Positions 63,033-64,000 of a DNA stretch of 64,000 nt are shown in pieces. Position 1 is the first letter of the stretch; each line of letters starts with the position of its first letter. The translations under genes and the position numbers were made by a program. The DNA is from Moringa oleifera. Its lineage: Eukaryota > Streptophyta > Magnoliopsida > Brassicales > Moringaceae. The DNA lies in NCBI GenBank assembly GCA_021397835.1, contig JAJFZO010000476.1, positions 682,001 through 746,000 of the forward strand. The letters are read 5' to 3'. The notes under the pieces are model-generated. The model was not told where the DNA came from, made no database searches, and saw only the letters and a program-made list of their open reading frames with translations.

Positions 63033-64000
63033 ATGGCAGATGCTCATGAAACTGACAAGAATATTGAGATGTGGAAGATTAAGAAGCTGATTAAGGCCCT
63101 GGAAGCTGCTCGAGGAAATGGGACCAGCATGATCTCTCTGATCATGCCTCCACGTGATCAGATATCTCGGGTTACTAAGTTGCTCGGGGATGAATTTGGA
63201 ACAGCTTCAAACATCAAAAGCAGGGTGAATCGTCAGTCTGTTTTGGGTGCAATTACATCTGCTCAGCAAAGACTGAAGCTTTACAACAAGGTTCCTCCAA
63301 ATGGGCTTGTCATTTACACAGGAACCATTGTAAATGAAGAGGGGAAGGAGAAGAAGGTTACGATTGATTTGGAGCCTTTCAAGCCTGTCAATGCATTTAT
63401 TTACCTATGTGACAACAAGTTCCATACAGAAACTCTTAATGGGCTTTTGGAATCTGATGACAAGTTTGGCTTTATCATCATGGATGGGAATGGAACTCTT
63501 TTCGGCACACTGAGTGGTAACACTCGAGAGGTGCTTCATAAGTTCACTGTTGACCTTCCAAAGAAACATGGGAGAGGAGGACAGTCAGCTCTTCGATTTG
63601 CTCGACTTAGAATGGAGAAGCGGCATAACTATGTTAGGAAGACAGCAGAACTTGCCACGCAGTTTTTTATCAATCCTTCGACCAGCCAACCTAATGTTTC
63701 AGGGCTGATACTAGCTGGATCAGCAGACTTCAAGACTGAGCTGAGTCAATCAGATATGTTTGATCCCCGACTTCAGGCTAAAATTTTGAATGTAGTTGAT
63801 GTTTCTTATGGTGGAGAGAATGGTTTTAATCAGGCAATTGAGCTTTCTTCGGAAATCCTGTCCAGTGTGAAATTCATACAGGAGAAGCGTTTGATTGGAA
63901 AATATTTTGAGGAGATAAGCCAGGACACTGGGAAATATGTTTTTGGTGTAGATGACACCCTGAAGGCTTTAGAGATGGGTGCTGTTGAGACACTTATTGT
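63033..64000 (+). CDS. eRF1: Eukaryotic peptide chain release factor subunit 1 (eRF1), N-terminal part
   Basis: An uninterrupted frame from ATG 63033 to the right edge covers 322 complete codons of a protein that is normally about 435 residues. eRF1 recognises all three stop codons in the ribosomal A site and triggers peptide release together with eRF3. Stop-codon recognition motifs are present: NIKS (60-63) and YLCDNKF (124-130). The peptidyl-tRNA hydrolysis loop is HGRGGQS, with GGQ at 182-184. The M and start of the C domain follow without a break ([20 protein letters not shown]). The start context and a probable leader intron support this ATG. The 3' end lies outside the window. Confidence 0.97.
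   Translation, partial: MADAHETDKNIEMWKIKKLIKALEAARGNGTSMISLIMPPRDQISRVTKLLGDEFGTASNIKSRVNRQSVLGAITSAQQRLKLYNKVPPNGLVIYTGTIVNEEGKEKKVTIDLEPFKPVNAFIYLCDNKFHTETLNGLLESDDKFGFIIMDGNGTLFGTLSGNTREVLHKFTVDLPKKHGRGGQSALRFARLRMEKRHNYVRKTAELATQFFINPSTSQPNVSGLILAGSADFKTELSQSDMFDPRLQAKILNVVDVSYGGENGFNQAIELSSEILSSVKFIQEKRLIGKYFEEISQDTGKYVFGVDDTLKALEMGAVETLI

Overview
The window is nuclear DNA of a flowering plant, most likely a eudicot. The evidence is GT-AG introns in compact multi-exon genes, an intronless PPR-DYW gene, a DUF247 gene, an XTH and an RBOH of the plant type, and very AT-rich spacers with (GA)n, (TA)n and poly-A tracts. The exact species cannot be read from the sequence. I found no bacterial, viral or plasmid-like gene cluster.

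Layout, left half. A possible minus-strand gene start runs off the left edge. Next come an RRM protein of the BPA1 type (3783-4705), the sterol delta8-delta7 isomerase HYD1 (5427-7191) with a tRNA-derived SINE remnant in its first intron, a C2-domain SRC2-like protein (8415-9104), and the replicative helicase subunit MCM2 (10231-16118, 17 exons resolved, E2F-type sites upstream). These are followed by a tRNA-Leu(AAG) gene (16634-16714), a minus-strand PPR-DYW organellar RNA-editing-type protein (17780-19774), about 4.4 kb of AT-rich spacer, a minus-strand PADRE/DUF4228 protein (24143-24922) and a two-exon TVP38/DedA-like membrane protein (27448-29773).

Layout, right half. An RBOHD-type NADPH oxidase lies on the minus strand (32361-36631, 11 exons), followed by about 7.5 kb without a gene. 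Then come a xyloglucan endotransglucosylase/hydrolase (44179-45882), a DUF247 protein (47021-48407), a 13-exon HGSNAT-like membrane acyltransferase (48911-54538, minus), an intronless MYND-SET protein of the ASHR2 type (57148-58455, minus), the complex I B8 subunit (59198-61338, minus) and the start of eRF1 (63033 to the right edge).

The genes are independently transcribed housekeeping, defence and cell-wall genes rather than one pathway. The most informative large-scale signal is that RBOHD, HGSNAT-like, complex I B8 and eRF1 occur in the same order as the adjacent Arabidopsis loci At5g47910, At5g47900, At5g47890 and At5g47880 (recalled from knowledge, not searched). XTH, DUF247 and ASHR2-like genes are interspersed here. 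Exon models were built by hand from splice consensus, and for every multi-exon model the summed coding length is a multiple of three. I did not find a convincing new biological system; the unusual items are listed as findings with their limits.
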